A DNA stretch of 64,000 bases. It comes from Nocardioides agariphilus (GTDB lineage: Bacteria > Actinomycetota > Actinomycetes > Propionibacteriales > Nocardioidaceae). The position numbers and the translations under genes are program-made. This document shows positions 1 to 8,399 of the stretch, one piece after another; the stretch's first letter is position 1, and each line of letters starts with the position of its first letter. The notes beneath the pieces are model-generated. The model searched no databases. It was not told the DNA's origin and was given only the letters and a program-made list of their open reading frames with translations. The stretch spans positions 124,001 through 188,000 of the forward strand of contig NZ_JADKPO010000002.1 in assembly GCF_015352445.1 (NCBI RefSeq), in the 5' to 3' direction.

Positions 1-108
1 CCAGAGTGGCAGGGCCTCGCCGACGCATTGCTGGCTTTCGGGGCTGCATCCGGCGAGTACGACGAGCGGCTGGAGACTCGACGCTGGAACGCTGAGCTGC
101 CCATCTGA
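1..108 (+). CDS. C-terminal end of an unidentified protein (partial)
   Basis: An open frame enters from the left edge in frame 1 and stops at TGA 106-108, leaving 35 residues that end in NAELPI. The tail is charged and shows no motif I recognise. It lies 13 bp upstream of the RecB-like nuclease gene on the same strand, so the two are probably co-transcribed. TM0106-type nucleases are often encoded beside helicases or other nucleic-acid enzymes, but nothing in this fragment proves that here. Confidence 0.5.
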   Translation, partial: PEWQGLADALLAFGAASGEYDERLETRRWNAELPI

Positions 109-121
109 TGGTGAGGCTGAC

Positions 122-1795
122 ATGAGCGAACCCACGGTCCTTTTCACTGGCTACGACGCCAAGCGTTGCGCTCGGCGCATCCACAACGAGTGGGATCCCG
201 GCATCGCAAAGACGGGGTGGGAGGTCCCCGGCGAGCTGCGGATGCGAATGGATGCCGGCATCGCGTTCGAAGCAACAGTCTTCGGTGAGCTGCGGGCTGC
301 GCTGAGTCCAGAGCGTCTGGCCGACCTTTCTCACATCCGCGACAAAGCCGCCGCCATCGAGGCGACCCTCGGTGCGATAGAGGCGGGCGTCGAGGTGATC
401 CTGGGCGGATGCCTGCCCGACGATGTTGCCGGCGGGCGAAGCGGGCGGCCCGATGTCCTCCTTCGCCTCGGTGATCGCGGCGACGGTCGACCGGCGTACG
501 TCCCCGGCGACGTCAAGGGACACAAGTCGACCGCCGTCCGGGCGCGAGGCACCCTGCTCTACTCGCGGCTCGACGATCCAACAGAACAGACCACGTATCC
601 CGGCCGTGCCGCGGAAGTGACGGCTCGGTTCGGTGACTACCTCCAGCTCGCGCACTACTGGCGCATGCTGGAGTCCATCGGGCGCTCGCCAACCAGCAGC
701 GTCCCGCTCGGGTTCATCATCGGCACCGACCATCTCCCCGACCTTTCCGCAAGCGGTCACGTGCTCACGTGGCTCCAGCTGGATGCACCCCTCTTTGTGA
801 CCTACTCGCGCTCGAAGAGAACTGCCAAGCGGACGGCGCTCGAGCGCTACGACCACGAGCACGGCTTCAGGTTGAAGGTCGCCGCGGCTGCAGCCGGGGC
901 TGAGGAAGCACTGGTGCAGCCGATCTTCACTGACGAGTGCGACGCATGCCCTTGGTACGACCACTGCCGCACGGTCTCTGGGCCAGACGTCGCGAGCGCC
1001 GAGATCCGCTCCGGGCGGCTCTCGGTACGCGAATGGCACGCTCTGAGCCAGGTTGGTGTGACTACCGTCGAGGACCTCGCGAACCTCAGTATCGACGACG
1101 ACACGTTCCAAGACCGCTACCTGCCTGAAGTCACCAACATCAAGGATCCCGTTCGCCGCTTGGCCGACGCCGTACGCCGGGCACGGATGACTGTCGCGGG
1201 CGTGACGCTCGAGCGCGAGACCATGGGTCAGATCATCGTGCCGCGCGCCGACGTCGAGATCGACCTCGACATCGAGTGGGACACCGAGGACCACGTGTAC
1301 CTATGGGGGGCCATGGTCTCCCGAGCCGGGCAGGCGTCGACCTACCATCCGGTGGTTGCCTGGGACGAGCTAGACGACAGTTCGGCGGTCGGGCTCGCAC
1401 AGCAGTTCGCCGACTGGCTGCGCGCCGAGATCGCGGCTGCTGACCAGTCCGGCCAGTCGCTTCTCGTCTACCACTACTCCCATCCCGAGCCGGCATACCT
1501 TAAGCGCCTGCTCGGGGAGGAGGACGTCGCGGACCTGACGAGCCGCTTCGTCGATCTCCTGCCGATCGTCCGTGAGCACTACTTCGGGCTGCACGGCCTG
1601 GGTATCAAGCAGGTGGCGCCGGCGTTCGGTTTCGGTTGGCGCGACGAAGACCCCGGAGGCCTGCAGTCGCAGTTGTGGCTCATCGAGGCTAGACAGACGG
1701 CGGCCGCCGAGACGAGGGACGCCGGGCGAGCCCGCATCCTGACCTACAACGAGGACGACGTCCGAGCTACTTCCGCAATCCGCAACGGCCTCTGA
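122..1795 (+). CDS. TM0106-family RecB-like putative nuclease
   Basis: A 557-residue probable DNA nuclease of the Cas4/RecB type. The PD-(D/E)XK core is visible as GRPD (D111) followed by GDVKGHKS (D130, K132). A CxxCxxxxxC cluster (C273, C276, C282) fits the cysteine ligands of a Cas4/AddB-like iron-sulfur cluster. The C-terminal third reads like the YprB-type RNase H-like exonuclease domain, with FVDLLPIVREHYFG, a GLGIKQVAP segment and the final YNEDDVRAT aspartates. This N-nuclease/C-exonuclease order is typical of TM0106 proteins. The ATG at 122 follows a GTGAGG stretch. The family is often found in defence or mobile islands, which matches the neighbours. The substrate is unknown. Confidence 0.85.
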   Translation: MSEPTVLFTGYDAKRCARRIHNEWDPGIAKTGWEVPGELRMRMDAGIAFEATVFGELRAALSPERLADLSHIRDKAAAIEATLGAIEAGVEVILGGCLPDDVAGGRSGRPDVLLRLGDRGDGRPAYVPGDVKGHKSTAVRARGTLLYSRLDDPTEQTTYPGRAAEVTARFGDYLQLAHYWRMLESIGRSPTSSVPLGFIIGTDHLPDLSASGHVLTWLQLDAPLFVTYSRSKRTAKRTALERYDHEHGFRLKVAAAAAGAEEALVQPIFTDECDACPWYDHCRTVSGPDVASAEIRSGRLSVREWHALSQVGVTTVEDLANLSIDDDTFQDRYLPEVTNIKDPVRRLADAVRRARMTVAGVTLERETMGQIIVPRADVEIDLDIEWDTEDHVYLWGAMVSRAGQASTYHPVVAWDELDDSSAVGLAQQFADWLRAEIAAADQSGQSLLVYHYSHPEPAYLKRLLGEEDVADLTSRFVDLLPIVREHYFGLHGLGIKQVAPAFGFGWRDEDPGGLQSQLWLIEARQTAAAETRDAGRARILTYNEDDVRATSAIRNGL

Positions 1796-1872
1796 CTGAA
1801 TCCTCCGAGGAACCTGAAAGAACCTAGACGGTCTGGTGGCCGTGAGGGATGCAGTCCGTTAGTGACCGGTCG

Positions 1873-1935
1873 GCCCCGTAGTTCAGAGGTCATGCGGCCT
1901 CCAGCTTACCCGGGTTAGTCCCCGGCGGAGCAGCG
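1873..1935 (+). other. tRNA-like relic
   Basis: This stretch contains GTAGTTCAG (D-arm-like), CCTCCA (anticodon-loop-like) and CCGGGTTAGTCCCCGG (T-arm-like), in tRNA order. The two ends can pair as GGCCCCG with CGGAGCA, with two mismatches. The D-stem does not close and the T-loop is one base short, so it cannot be a normal working tRNA. It may be a decayed tRNA or attachment-site remnant in this accessory region. Low confidence. Confidence 0.25.
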
Positions 1936-1963
1936 TCGGTGAGTTCCCTGGAGAGGGGCCGCA

Positions 1964-3160
1964 ATGTCGGAGGATGCAGCTACCGTCAAATCTATGACGT
2001 ACTCGCAGGCCCAGAAGGCCCAAGCGGTGCGGTGGAAACACAGCACCGGCACACTTCCCGCGGAAGCGACGCTCCCGGCGCCCTATGTGACCAAGAACGG
2101 GTCATCCACTGGGCCGGAGCACGACTTCTGCCTGCCCCCTGCGTACGCAACCTGGTCATTGCTTCCCGAAGTCCGAGAACTGGCACTGGAGCTCTTCGTC
2201 GAGCTCGGAGTCCCCTGGCACGCCGGGGTCGCCGGTGGCCCGAGCAACCACCTGCTTTCCTCCCAGGTGCAGTGCGTGAACGCCCTGGGCCAGATGGTCC
2301 TCGACGCCGACCGCCTCCACCAGGCATTCGGAGACCTCGTAGGTATCGAAGAGGTCCTTCCAATCGAGCCCGGACGCTACCTCACCTTTGAGTACATCGG
2401 GCCGAACGATTTCTTCAACGAGGCCCCGCGAGGTGAGCGCATCCGCGGCGCGCACTGCACGAGCGTGGACGCCGCGTTCAAGCACCGCGCTGCCGATGGC
2501 GCCACCGAACTGGTGCTGCTCGAATGGAAGTACACAGAGTCCTACCGCCGCCGCGCGCCCGCCCCGGAGAGTGACGCGGTCCGCCAAAGTAGGTACGGCC
2601 CTGCCGTGGCCGACCCCGCCGGTCCGATCCGAGGAGAGGTCCTGCCCTTCGACCTGTTGTTGGACGAGCCGATCTACCAGCTCGTGCGTCAACAACTTCT
2701 CGCACACGCGCTGGAACAGACCGGCGCCGAGGGAGCCGACCGCGTTCGCGTCCTACACGTCCTCCCAGCCGAGAACGACGCGTACCAGAGCTCGTTGCAC
2801 CGAGTCGAACACCGGGCTCTTGGCAGCACCGTCGAGCAGGTGTGGCAGCAGCTGCTGCGTCGCCCCGAGAGGTTCATGACCGTGGACAGCTCGCTGTTCC
2901 TCGATCCCACCATCACCTCACGCGAGTACGTCCTGCGCTACGCCGACGATCTCATCTACGACCAGAGATCACTGTTGGAGGCCTTCGGCATCTCCGACGC
3001 ACTCGGACTCGAAGGCGCGCTCGACTTCCACGGGACCGTCGTCCTGTACGACGAACTCGTTGACCTCCAAATCGGCACCGAGGGAACGGGCCTGGAGTAT
3101 CCCTTCCGGCCCGTGGAGCTCCAAGATCTGGCCAACGAGCTAGCCGAAGGCGACGGATGA
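1964..3160 (+). CDS. PGN_0703-family putative restriction endonuclease
   Basis: A 398-residue protein of the PGN_0703 type. It has a PD-(D/E)XK-like site: D169 in TSVDAAF, followed by a hydrophobic strand and E187-W-K189 (VLLEWKY). The conserved N-terminal part (LLSSQVQCVNALGQM) and the helix IYQLVRQQLLAHAL also fit the family as I remember it. These proteins are predicted stand-alone restriction enzymes and no methyltransferase is visible next to it. The ATG at 1964 is preceded by GGAGAGGGG. The stop overlaps a short downstream ATG (ATGA), so another gene once probably followed. The family call is by motif and recall. Confidence 0.7.
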   Translation: MSEDAATVKSMTYSQAQKAQAVRWKHSTGTLPAEATLPAPYVTKNGSSTGPEHDFCLPPAYATWSLLPEVRELALELFVELGVPWHAGVAGGPSNHLLSSQVQCVNALGQMVLDADRLHQAFGDLVGIEEVLPIEPGRYLTFEYIGPNDFFNEAPRGERIRGAHCTSVDAAFKHRAADGATELVLLEWKYTESYRRRAPAPESDAVRQSRYGPAVADPAGPIRGEVLPFDLLLDEPIYQLVRQQLLAHALEQTGAEGADRVRVLHVLPAENDAYQSSLHRVEHRALGSTVEQVWQQLLRRPERFMTVDSSLFLDPTITSREYVLRYADDLIYDQRSLLEAFGISDALGLEGALDFHGTVVLYDELVDLQIGTEGTGLEYPFRPVELQDLANELAEGDG

Positions 3161-3252
3161 AGATCGCCGTCGTGCACGGCACCGGCGCGAGCCGGCCCTC
3201 CACCGTGGTGACCGCAGGCAATATCTCACTGCGTGACGGCTCTAGTGGATGA
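3157..3252 (+). pseudogene. 31-codon remnant overlapping the restriction gene
   Basis: The ATGA junction at the end of the putative restriction endonuclease opens a 31-codon frame starting MKIAVVHGTGAS and stopping at 3250-3252. The translational-coupling arrangement suggests this was the start of a longer second gene whose body is lost. The product is too short to identify and may be meaningless. Confidence 0.25.
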
Positions 3253-3368
3253 AGTTGGCCGCTTGACCCTGCCAGAGCCTCTCGACGGGCGCTCGAACTA
3301 TCCCGGCCACGCCGGGGGCCTGGTCTGCATCCATCCGCTGCTGCGGCATAACCTCATGCGCAGCTGAT

Positions 3369-3395
3369 TTGGCTCGTGTCGGTTGAGCGTAGGGT
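3369..3395 (+). promoter_or_regulatory. Possible promoter of the EVE-like gene
   Basis: TTGGCT (3369-3374) and TAGGGT (3390-3395) resemble -35 and -10 hexamers, but the spacer is only 15 bp. The GTG start at 3427 lies 31 bp past the -10, and the purine-rich stretch GAAGGGAAAGG in front of it can serve as ribosome-binding site. Confidence 0.3.
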
Positions 3396-3426
3396 CCCGG
3401 GATATGAGCGATGAAGGGAAAGGGCC

Positions 3427-3858
3427 GTGGGAACTCTTCTTGGCATCTGGAACCCATCCAAGTGGCAATGGGACGATCTGAGCCTGGAGATACGAGAAAC
3501 GTCAGCGGGAAGGCAAGTCCATGGCCGTTGGTCGGTCAGCAACCGACGCCACGGAGTTTCCATCGGCGATCGATTCTTTCTCATTAGAGTGGGCGAGGAA
3601 CCTCGGGGGATCATCGCTAGCGGCACGGTCTCACGCTTGCCGTTCGAGGACGATCACTGGGACGAGACGCCCGGCAAGACAACCAACTACGTCGAGGTCG
3701 AGTTCGATCGAGTAGTAGATCCGCAGGATGTTCTTCCCGTCGATCTGCTCGAGTCCCAGCTGCCCAGCACACATTGGCGCCCGCAGGGCGGCGGAACCTC
3801 AGTAGACCCAGGAGACGAGCTGGACCTTGAACGGCTCTGGGCCAGCCACACCCCTTAG
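3427..3858 (+). CDS. Stand-alone EVE/PUA-like domain protein
   Basis: A 143-residue protein that looks like a single EVE/PUA-like fold. It starts LLGIWNPSKWQWDD and continues with GDRFFLIRVG, GIIASGTV and NYVEVEFDRVVDP. This order (W-N-P-x-x-W near the start, GDR-F-L-I-R, then G-x-G/I-I-A-S-G) is what I expect for EVE-like domains, which bind modified bases and are commonly fused to HNH or McrB-type effectors in type IV restriction enzymes. Here no nuclease follows in the same frame. The neighbours are a PD-(D/E)XK protein upstream and a HEPN protein downstream, so it may be the recognition part of a split system. The GTG start at 3427 is chosen for its purine-rich leader and the conserved LLGIWNP. 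Confidence 0.6.
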   Translation: MGTLLGIWNPSKWQWDDLSLEIRETSAGRQVHGRWSVSNRRHGVSIGDRFFLIRVGEEPRGIIASGTVSRLPFEDDHWDETPGKTTNYVEVEFDRVVDPQDVLPVDLLESQLPSTHWRPQGGGTSVDPGDELDLERLWASHTP

Positions 3859-4297
3859 GTATGGCGTGCCATGAGCGACGTTTCCGCCGCCAGACCCCGA
3901 GCCTGAGGTCGCCGTACTTGATGGATCAACGCCTTGGGTGGCTCGTCGGTGCGCGCTCCGATGCGGCGACGTCACCTTGCAGCCGCCAGCGCGTCCGCCC
4001 CAGCGCGCGACGACCGGGTGCCACGGGACGACCGGGTGCCACGGGGACGACCGGGTGCCACGGGACGAGCACAAGGCCAGGCTGGCCCTGGGCGACCCGA
4101 ACCTTGATTCGGCCGCTGCCACTCCGCTCGCGGGTCAACCTCGCACAGCGGGAGGGCTGCTCCGGACGCCATGCGTGATACGAGCGGGACCGCCTCGCAA
4201 GGGCCCCGGGCGGCCCTTCCACCGCCCCCGCTCGCGGCCGGCCTGCCATCATGCACCGTGTGACAGGCGCAAGTGTGACCCCGAGCAGGCGGCGATA
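3859..4297. other. Gene-poor interval before the HEPN gene
   Basis: I see no convincing gene in these 439 bases. A long frame runs through it into the HEPN gene, but its product is Pro/Arg/Cys-rich low-complexity sequence and includes a tandem repeat, so I treat it as untranslated. The interval should hold the HEPN promoter; no clear -35/-10 pair stands out. Confidence 0.5.
4009..4063 (+). repeat. Three tandem copies of an 18-bp unit
   Basis: The unit GACGACCGGGTGCCACGG occurs at 4009-4026 and 4027-4044, then after one extra G at 4046-4063. Copies are identical. The extra G breaks the 18-bp phase, which argues against the repeat being translated. It lies about 240 bp upstream of the HEPN start. 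Confidence 0.85.
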
Positions 4298-5089
4298 GTG
4301 GCCACCCTCGACAAGCGTCGGATCCCCAAGCCCACCGCCCTGGAGGCCTTTGAGATCAACATGGCGGACGCTCGACATCTCGTCCGGATGGCGCAGGCTC
4401 TGACGAACACGCGAGTGCACCGCATGCGCAAGGAACTACGCAAGCGTGTGGGTGAGGCATTGAAGGTGCCTGCGAAGGACTGGGAATCTCTGGACTGCCT
4501 CCAAAGCGCCAACCTCTTCGTCACGTTTCTCCCAGGATCCGATGTGAAGCGATCGGACTTTGACGACCCTCGACCGCTTCTCCGGCAGGCATTGGTCGCA
4601 GCCTGCGCAGCCGGCGAGACGTACCTGGCTGACCGGGCCATGGAGCTCGTGGGCCCACTGCTCAACGCGGGCAAGGCCACCGCACGGCTGAGAGGCATCC
4701 CGATGAACCTGGGCGTTTGGCTCGAGATCGATGCCAAGTATGAACGGAAGAAGTGGGGCCTGCGAGGACAGGTCATCGAGCCTTTCGTCAGGGAGCAGGC
4801 GAGCACGGCCCCCACGAAAGTGGGGCATCTCCTCAGCATGCTCGGCGTCGATTCCTGGTCGTCGAAGATTGACCATGAGTGCGGCTTCGCCAAGGGTGGC
4901 ACCGTCGAGTTCTTGGACCGTCTGACCACGCGGCGCAACAAGATTGCGCACGAGGGTGACAGGTCCGGGCGAGGACGAGCCCTCCTGACGGCAGATGAGG
5001 TCACGGCCGATCTAGCTGAACTGGAACTAGTGATTCACGCCATTCACACCGTGACCGGCGGGAAGCCCTCCGGTGCAGGCTCGACGTAA
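4298..5089 (+). CDS. HEPN-domain protein (probable RNase-type effector)
   Basis: A protein of 263 residues from the chosen start. The C-terminal helices carry RRNKIAHEGDR, in which R213 and H218 form the R-x4-H signature of HEPN ribonucleases. The preceding helix (LLRQALVAACAAGETYLADRAMELV) resembles the RiboL-PSP-HEPN subgroup. The frame stays open upstream to 3938, but that part is low complexity. The GTG at 4298 is the first start that keeps the conserved N-terminal helix (TALEAFEINMADARHLV) and follows GAGCAGGCGG. HEPN proteins are common in toxin-antitoxin and anti-phage systems. No MNT or other obvious partner lies next to it. Confidence 0.65.
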   Translation: MATLDKRRIPKPTALEAFEINMADARHLVRMAQALTNTRVHRMRKELRKRVGEALKVPAKDWESLDCLQSANLFVTFLPGSDVKRSDFDDPRPLLRQALVAACAAGETYLADRAMELVGPLLNAGKATARLRGIPMNLGVWLEIDAKYERKKWGLRGQVIEPFVREQASTAPTKVGHLLSMLGVDSWSSKIDHECGFAKGGTVEFLDRLTTRRNKIAHEGDRSGRGRALLTADEVTADLAELELVIHAIHTVTGGKPSGAGST

Positions 5090-5333
5090 ACAGCCTCGTT
5101 TCGTGCGGGCGTCAAGTGTGGGAAATCGACCCAACTGGCGGCTCGATCTGGCTACTCTGCGTATCGCGGTCGGGACCTGAGTCTGGAGCAACACAGTAGC
5201 GACTTCAGTTCCGCGTCTTTGACAGCGGCGCGGGGCGACTGACCGGTTGCGATTCAGGCAGGAGTCCGGGCGAGCTGCTCGCCGCAAACAGCCTCATGTG
5301 GTGGACAAGTGGCAGGGCAGGGGTTAGGAACTC

Positions 5334-7166
5334 GTGGACCAGGCAGAGGGCCGGTTCCGTACGGAGCTGAGGTTTCGCCGAGAGCGGCCGGATCGGTTCT
5401 GGATGCTGCGAACACAACGGAACTGGCTGGTCCTTGGCCTCCTTGCAGCCCTCATCATCTCGTTGTCAGGCGTCGTTGCCTTCCGAGACCACCTGTGGGG
5501 GACTCGAGCTGACGCCAGAGCCGCAGTCCAGGCCCTCAAGGACGGCGACTTGGTCGCCCTCGACGAGCGGTTGGCCGCGAACCGTGGCGGGACGGACTTC
5601 GCCTACTTCTTCGCTTCAGCGGTCACGCCGCGTGACCTCGGAGACGCGCTGGCGACGGTCGCTGGCAGGAGCGAGGATGTTCCGCTGAAGACTGGCATCG
5701 ACCCTCACGCCTACGAGCTCACGCTGACCGACCTGGCAGGCACCCTGGCCTTGGCGACGCACGGCGCGAGGGATCGCACCTTGCCAGAGACCTGGACCTC
5801 CGACTTTGTCTTGGCCACCACGACCCCGACTGAGTTATACGGAGCCCACGACGGGTTCTTCGACCGGGACGGCAAGAAGCGCGAAAGGCAGGACAGGGCC
5901 AACAGGGCCAATCTGCTGCTTCTTCTGTCCCGTGGCTACTGGTCGCCAAAGTTCCTCCAAGTAGTGACCAAGGAGTACTTCGACTTCGACCGCAAAGAAG
6001 GCGATGACGCCTGGCCCGTCGCGGACCCGGATGACGATGTGGGTTATGCGCCCGCGCCCAACGGCGCCTACCTGACGGATGGTGTCCTGGCCCTGACAGC
6101 CGCACTGACAGCCAATTCGGTGGCGAGTAAGTGGGCCTTCACCGAGTTCCAGCCCGGCAGGGTGGAGATAGACGGGTCCGACTACGAGATCGGCAGGTTC
6201 ACGCACTTCCTGCTGTTTGAACACCGATTCCCCGAAGGGTCAGGTGATGAGAGCATCGGCATGACGGCTGCGCTCACTGCACTGTCGTCAGCGATCGACT
6301 CAACCATCTCGAGCGAAGCAGCCACGCAGCCGCTGCCTTACGACGCCGCGTCGAAAGACTTCGGCCCCACGCACGACTCGCTGATCCTTCTAGCCCTGGC
6401 CCGCGACATGGCGCAGGACAGTGGATGCTCCTTAAATCCCCTCCACTATGGGCACTGTGTGATTGCCGCAGCCAAGGCCGTGTGGGGCTGGGTTCGGCAC
6501 TGGGGTCACCTGGTCCTGAACATCCTCACCCTCGCGACCTTCGCTCCGCCGCCGTTCAGCGCGATCGGAGTGACTGCAGCCGCCTCGAACGCCACCTGGT
6601 ACGCGATCGAAGGTGACTACGGCATGGCTGGGCTTTCCCTTGCTGCTGCTCTACCAGGCCTCGCGTTTTCGAAGATCGCGAAAGGCTCCGCAACGGCCAA
6701 GGGCGCGGCGACTGCTGCGAAGGCAGGAAGAGCCGCAGCCAAGACAGACGAAGTTGCGAAGGCTGCCCGGTGGTGGCGACCAATGAAGCCGTGGAAGGAC
6801 TGCGACCTTGTACCGCAGGGTGGACTGCGCCTCAAGTACCACTCCGGATGGACACCCGCTCAACGCCAGGCCGCGGATGAGAAGGTGAAGGCGATCTACG
6901 AGGCCGCACAAAGAGGTGAGCTGAGAAAGACGCTACCCCAACGCTCCGGCACGGCCACTTCAACCTACGTGAAGGCTACGGGCAGGAGTGTTCCCGCTGG
7001 TCAGGACGTCGACCACACGATCGACCTCCAGCTCGGCGGCCAAGACGACATCTCGAACATGAAGCCACTCGACCTTGCAGTCAATCGCAGTCTTGGTATT
7101 CAGATCGCCGCTCAACTCAGCTCTCTCGAGTATGGCGAACCCATCCTCGGCGTGGCGATCTGCTGA
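5334..7166 (+). CDS. Membrane-anchored polymorphic-type toxin with C-terminal HNH-like nuclease
   Basis: A 610-residue protein. It has a cytoplasmic-type charged N-terminus, one transmembrane segment at about residues 30-48, a long middle region without recognised domains, a hydrophobic stretch near residues 390-450 and an Ala-rich linker. It ends in a compact nuclease-like domain with DVDHTIDLQLGG (D560, H561) and N-x-K-P-L-D-x-x-V-N-R-S-L-G. DH-x-I-x-L-Q-L-G-G...N...VNRS is a motif of HNH/Endo VII-type domains at the ends of polymorphic toxins. A DUF1851-like gene starts 10 bp downstream, which is the classic toxin-immunity order. The GTG start follows GGGGTTAGGA. The export route is not evident. 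Confidence 0.65.
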   Translation: MDQAEGRFRTELRFRRERPDRFWMLRTQRNWLVLGLLAALIISLSGVVAFRDHLWGTRADARAAVQALKDGDLVALDERLAANRGGTDFAYFFASAVTPRDLGDALATVAGRSEDVPLKTGIDPHAYELTLTDLAGTLALATHGARDRTLPETWTSDFVLATTTPTELYGAHDGFFDRDGKKRERQDRANRANLLLLLSRGYWSPKFLQVVTKEYFDFDRKEGDDAWPVADPDDDVGYAPAPNGAYLTDGVLALTAALTANSVASKWAFTEFQPGRVEIDGSDYEIGRFTHFLLFEHRFPEGSGDESIGMTAALTALSSAIDSTISSEAATQPLPYDAASKDFGPTHDSLILLALARDMAQDSGCSLNPLHYGHCVIAAAKAVWGWVRHWGHLVLNILTLATFAPPPFSAIGVTAAASNATWYAIEGDYGMAGLSLAAALPGLAFSKIAKGSATAKGAATAAKAGRAAAKTDEVAKAARWWRPMKPWKDCDLVPQGGLRLKYHSGWTPAQRQAADEKVKAIYEAAQRGELRKTLPQRSGTATSTYVKATGRSVPAGQDVDHTIDLQLGGQDDISNMKPLDLAVNRSLGIQIAAQLSSLEYGEPILGVAIC

Positions 7167-7176
7167 GGTGGCACCG

Positions 7177-7767
7177 ATGTTCGAGCGATTCTGGGCCGCC
7201 TACTCAGGGTTGCGCGATACGTCCGAAGCGGGGTCTGTCTGGACGCACCAACGGCTCAAGGCGCTAGATGGGTACATAGCGTTTGCACGAGAGTTTGCCG
7301 GTGCTTCGTTCGACGGGGGAGTTTACCGAGTTCACGACGACAGAACTGGGCCGCAGGCGTTGTCACTGGTGACGGATGCGTTCCCGGAGTTTGCTGAGCG
7401 AGTGTGTCCTTTCGGATACGACTGGCTCGGGCGGCAGTTCGCGGTCGACTCGGGCCGAGTCGTAGGCCAAGAACCCCAAGTGCTGCTTCTCGAGCCGGGG
7501 ACGGGTGAGGCGTTGGAGATCCCGTTCTCATTCGCGGCATTCCATGACGTCGAACTCGTCGACCATTCAGACGCAGCCCTCGCTTCGGCCTTCTTTGCCG
7601 ACTGGTCGCGATCCAACACAGACCAACTGCCGTTACGTCGAGATGAGTGCGTTGGTTACAGGATCCCACTGTTCCTCGGTGGCGATGACACACTGGTGAA
7701 TCTTGAGGTCAGCGACATCGATGTCTACTGGACTCTCTGTGGTCAGTTACGAGGGCAGACGTTCTGA
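7177..7767 (+). CDS. DUF1851-like immunity protein
   Basis: A 196-residue protein. The last 45 residues (VGYRIPLFLGG, then VSDIDVYWTLCGQL) match the C-terminal signature of DUF1851/Tdi1-type proteins, which are immunity proteins of secreted nuclease toxins. It starts 10 bp after the toxin stop, with GAGGTGG as ribosome-binding site (ATG at 7177), so the pair is translated from one message. I infer that it binds and blocks the HNH-like domain encoded upstream. Confidence 0.65.
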   Translation: MFERFWAAYSGLRDTSEAGSVWTHQRLKALDGYIAFAREFAGASFDGGVYRVHDDRTGPQALSLVTDAFPEFAERVCPFGYDWLGRQFAVDSGRVVGQEPQVLLLEPGTGEALEIPFSFAAFHDVELVDHSDAALASAFFADWSRSNTDQLPLRRDECVGYRIPLFLGGDDTLVNLEVSDIDVYWTLCGQLRGQTF

Positions 7768-8160
7768 CCGCGCGCAGGCCCAGGTTGTCCTTCTCTCGGA
7801 CGAAGCGCACTCGACCCTCTCAACGCGGGGCTCTTATCCGCCTATGACCTCGTCCACACCGACCAACCCTTGGCCGTCGCCGGCGGCAGCGCCACCGTCG
7901 GTGGGAACCTTGCCCACGCCACATCGGGTATGCAAGGGCTGAGCGGAGTTCCGACGAGAACCACCCCGCTGACCTACCAGTTCGAGTTCGCGGGGCGACC
8001 TCGCCCGGACAGCGGGGCGCCAGGCACCGGTTTGGTCAATGTGTCCGTCCCTTACGCGGCCGTCTCGAACGCGCAGGTACGCCCAGTTTGGATCCGCAGT
8101 TCCCAACTCACTAGGTTGGAGCCACGGAGGGCGGTAGCTGGACGGTTGTCCAGCCCCTGA
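7768..8160 (+). pseudogene. Open remnant downstream of the immunity gene
   Basis: The immunity gene's frame remains open after its stop through about 130 codons (7768-8160) with protein-like composition, e.g. LLSAYDLVHTDQPLAVAGG and GLVNVSVPYAAVSNAQV, but lacks an early ATG or ribosome-binding site. I read it as the tail of a displaced gene, perhaps an orphan toxin or immunity fragment. The family is not recognised. Confidence 0.3.
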
Positions 8161-8164
8161 GGCA

Positions 8165-8192
8165 GCGCCCCCGCGCTGACGCCCGGGGGCGC
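8165..8192 (+). terminator. GC-rich hairpin, likely terminator of the toxin-immunity unit
   Basis: GCGCCCCCG (8165-8173) pairs perfectly with CGGGGGCGC (8184-8192) over a 10-nt loop and is followed by TGTTGATCTT. It stands just after the remnant behind the immunity gene, where transcription should end. The T-tract is poor, as is usual in actinobacteria. Confidence 0.6.
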
Positions 8193-8399
8193 TGTTGATC
8201 TTCAAACACCCTCAGGATGCGTTCGAGCGCAACGCCTAGGTGGCTCATGGCTGCCCGGCAACCCGCTCGCGAAGGACGACCATCACAAACGCGGGGAAGC
8301 GGATCGACCGGCCCTGCCAGCGATCGGTCTGCTCAACTCGACGGGTCGCGGATGACCTCCGGGTTCGGGAACCGCACGAGAACGTCTCAGTGACGAGAG

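Noticed and set aside
3938-4297. Extension of the HEPN protein upstream to an ATG at 3938
   Set aside because: The added 120 residues are Pro/Arg/Cys-rich, cross the 18-bp tandem repeats and lack a ribosome-binding site. GTG 4298 keeps the whole conserved domain.
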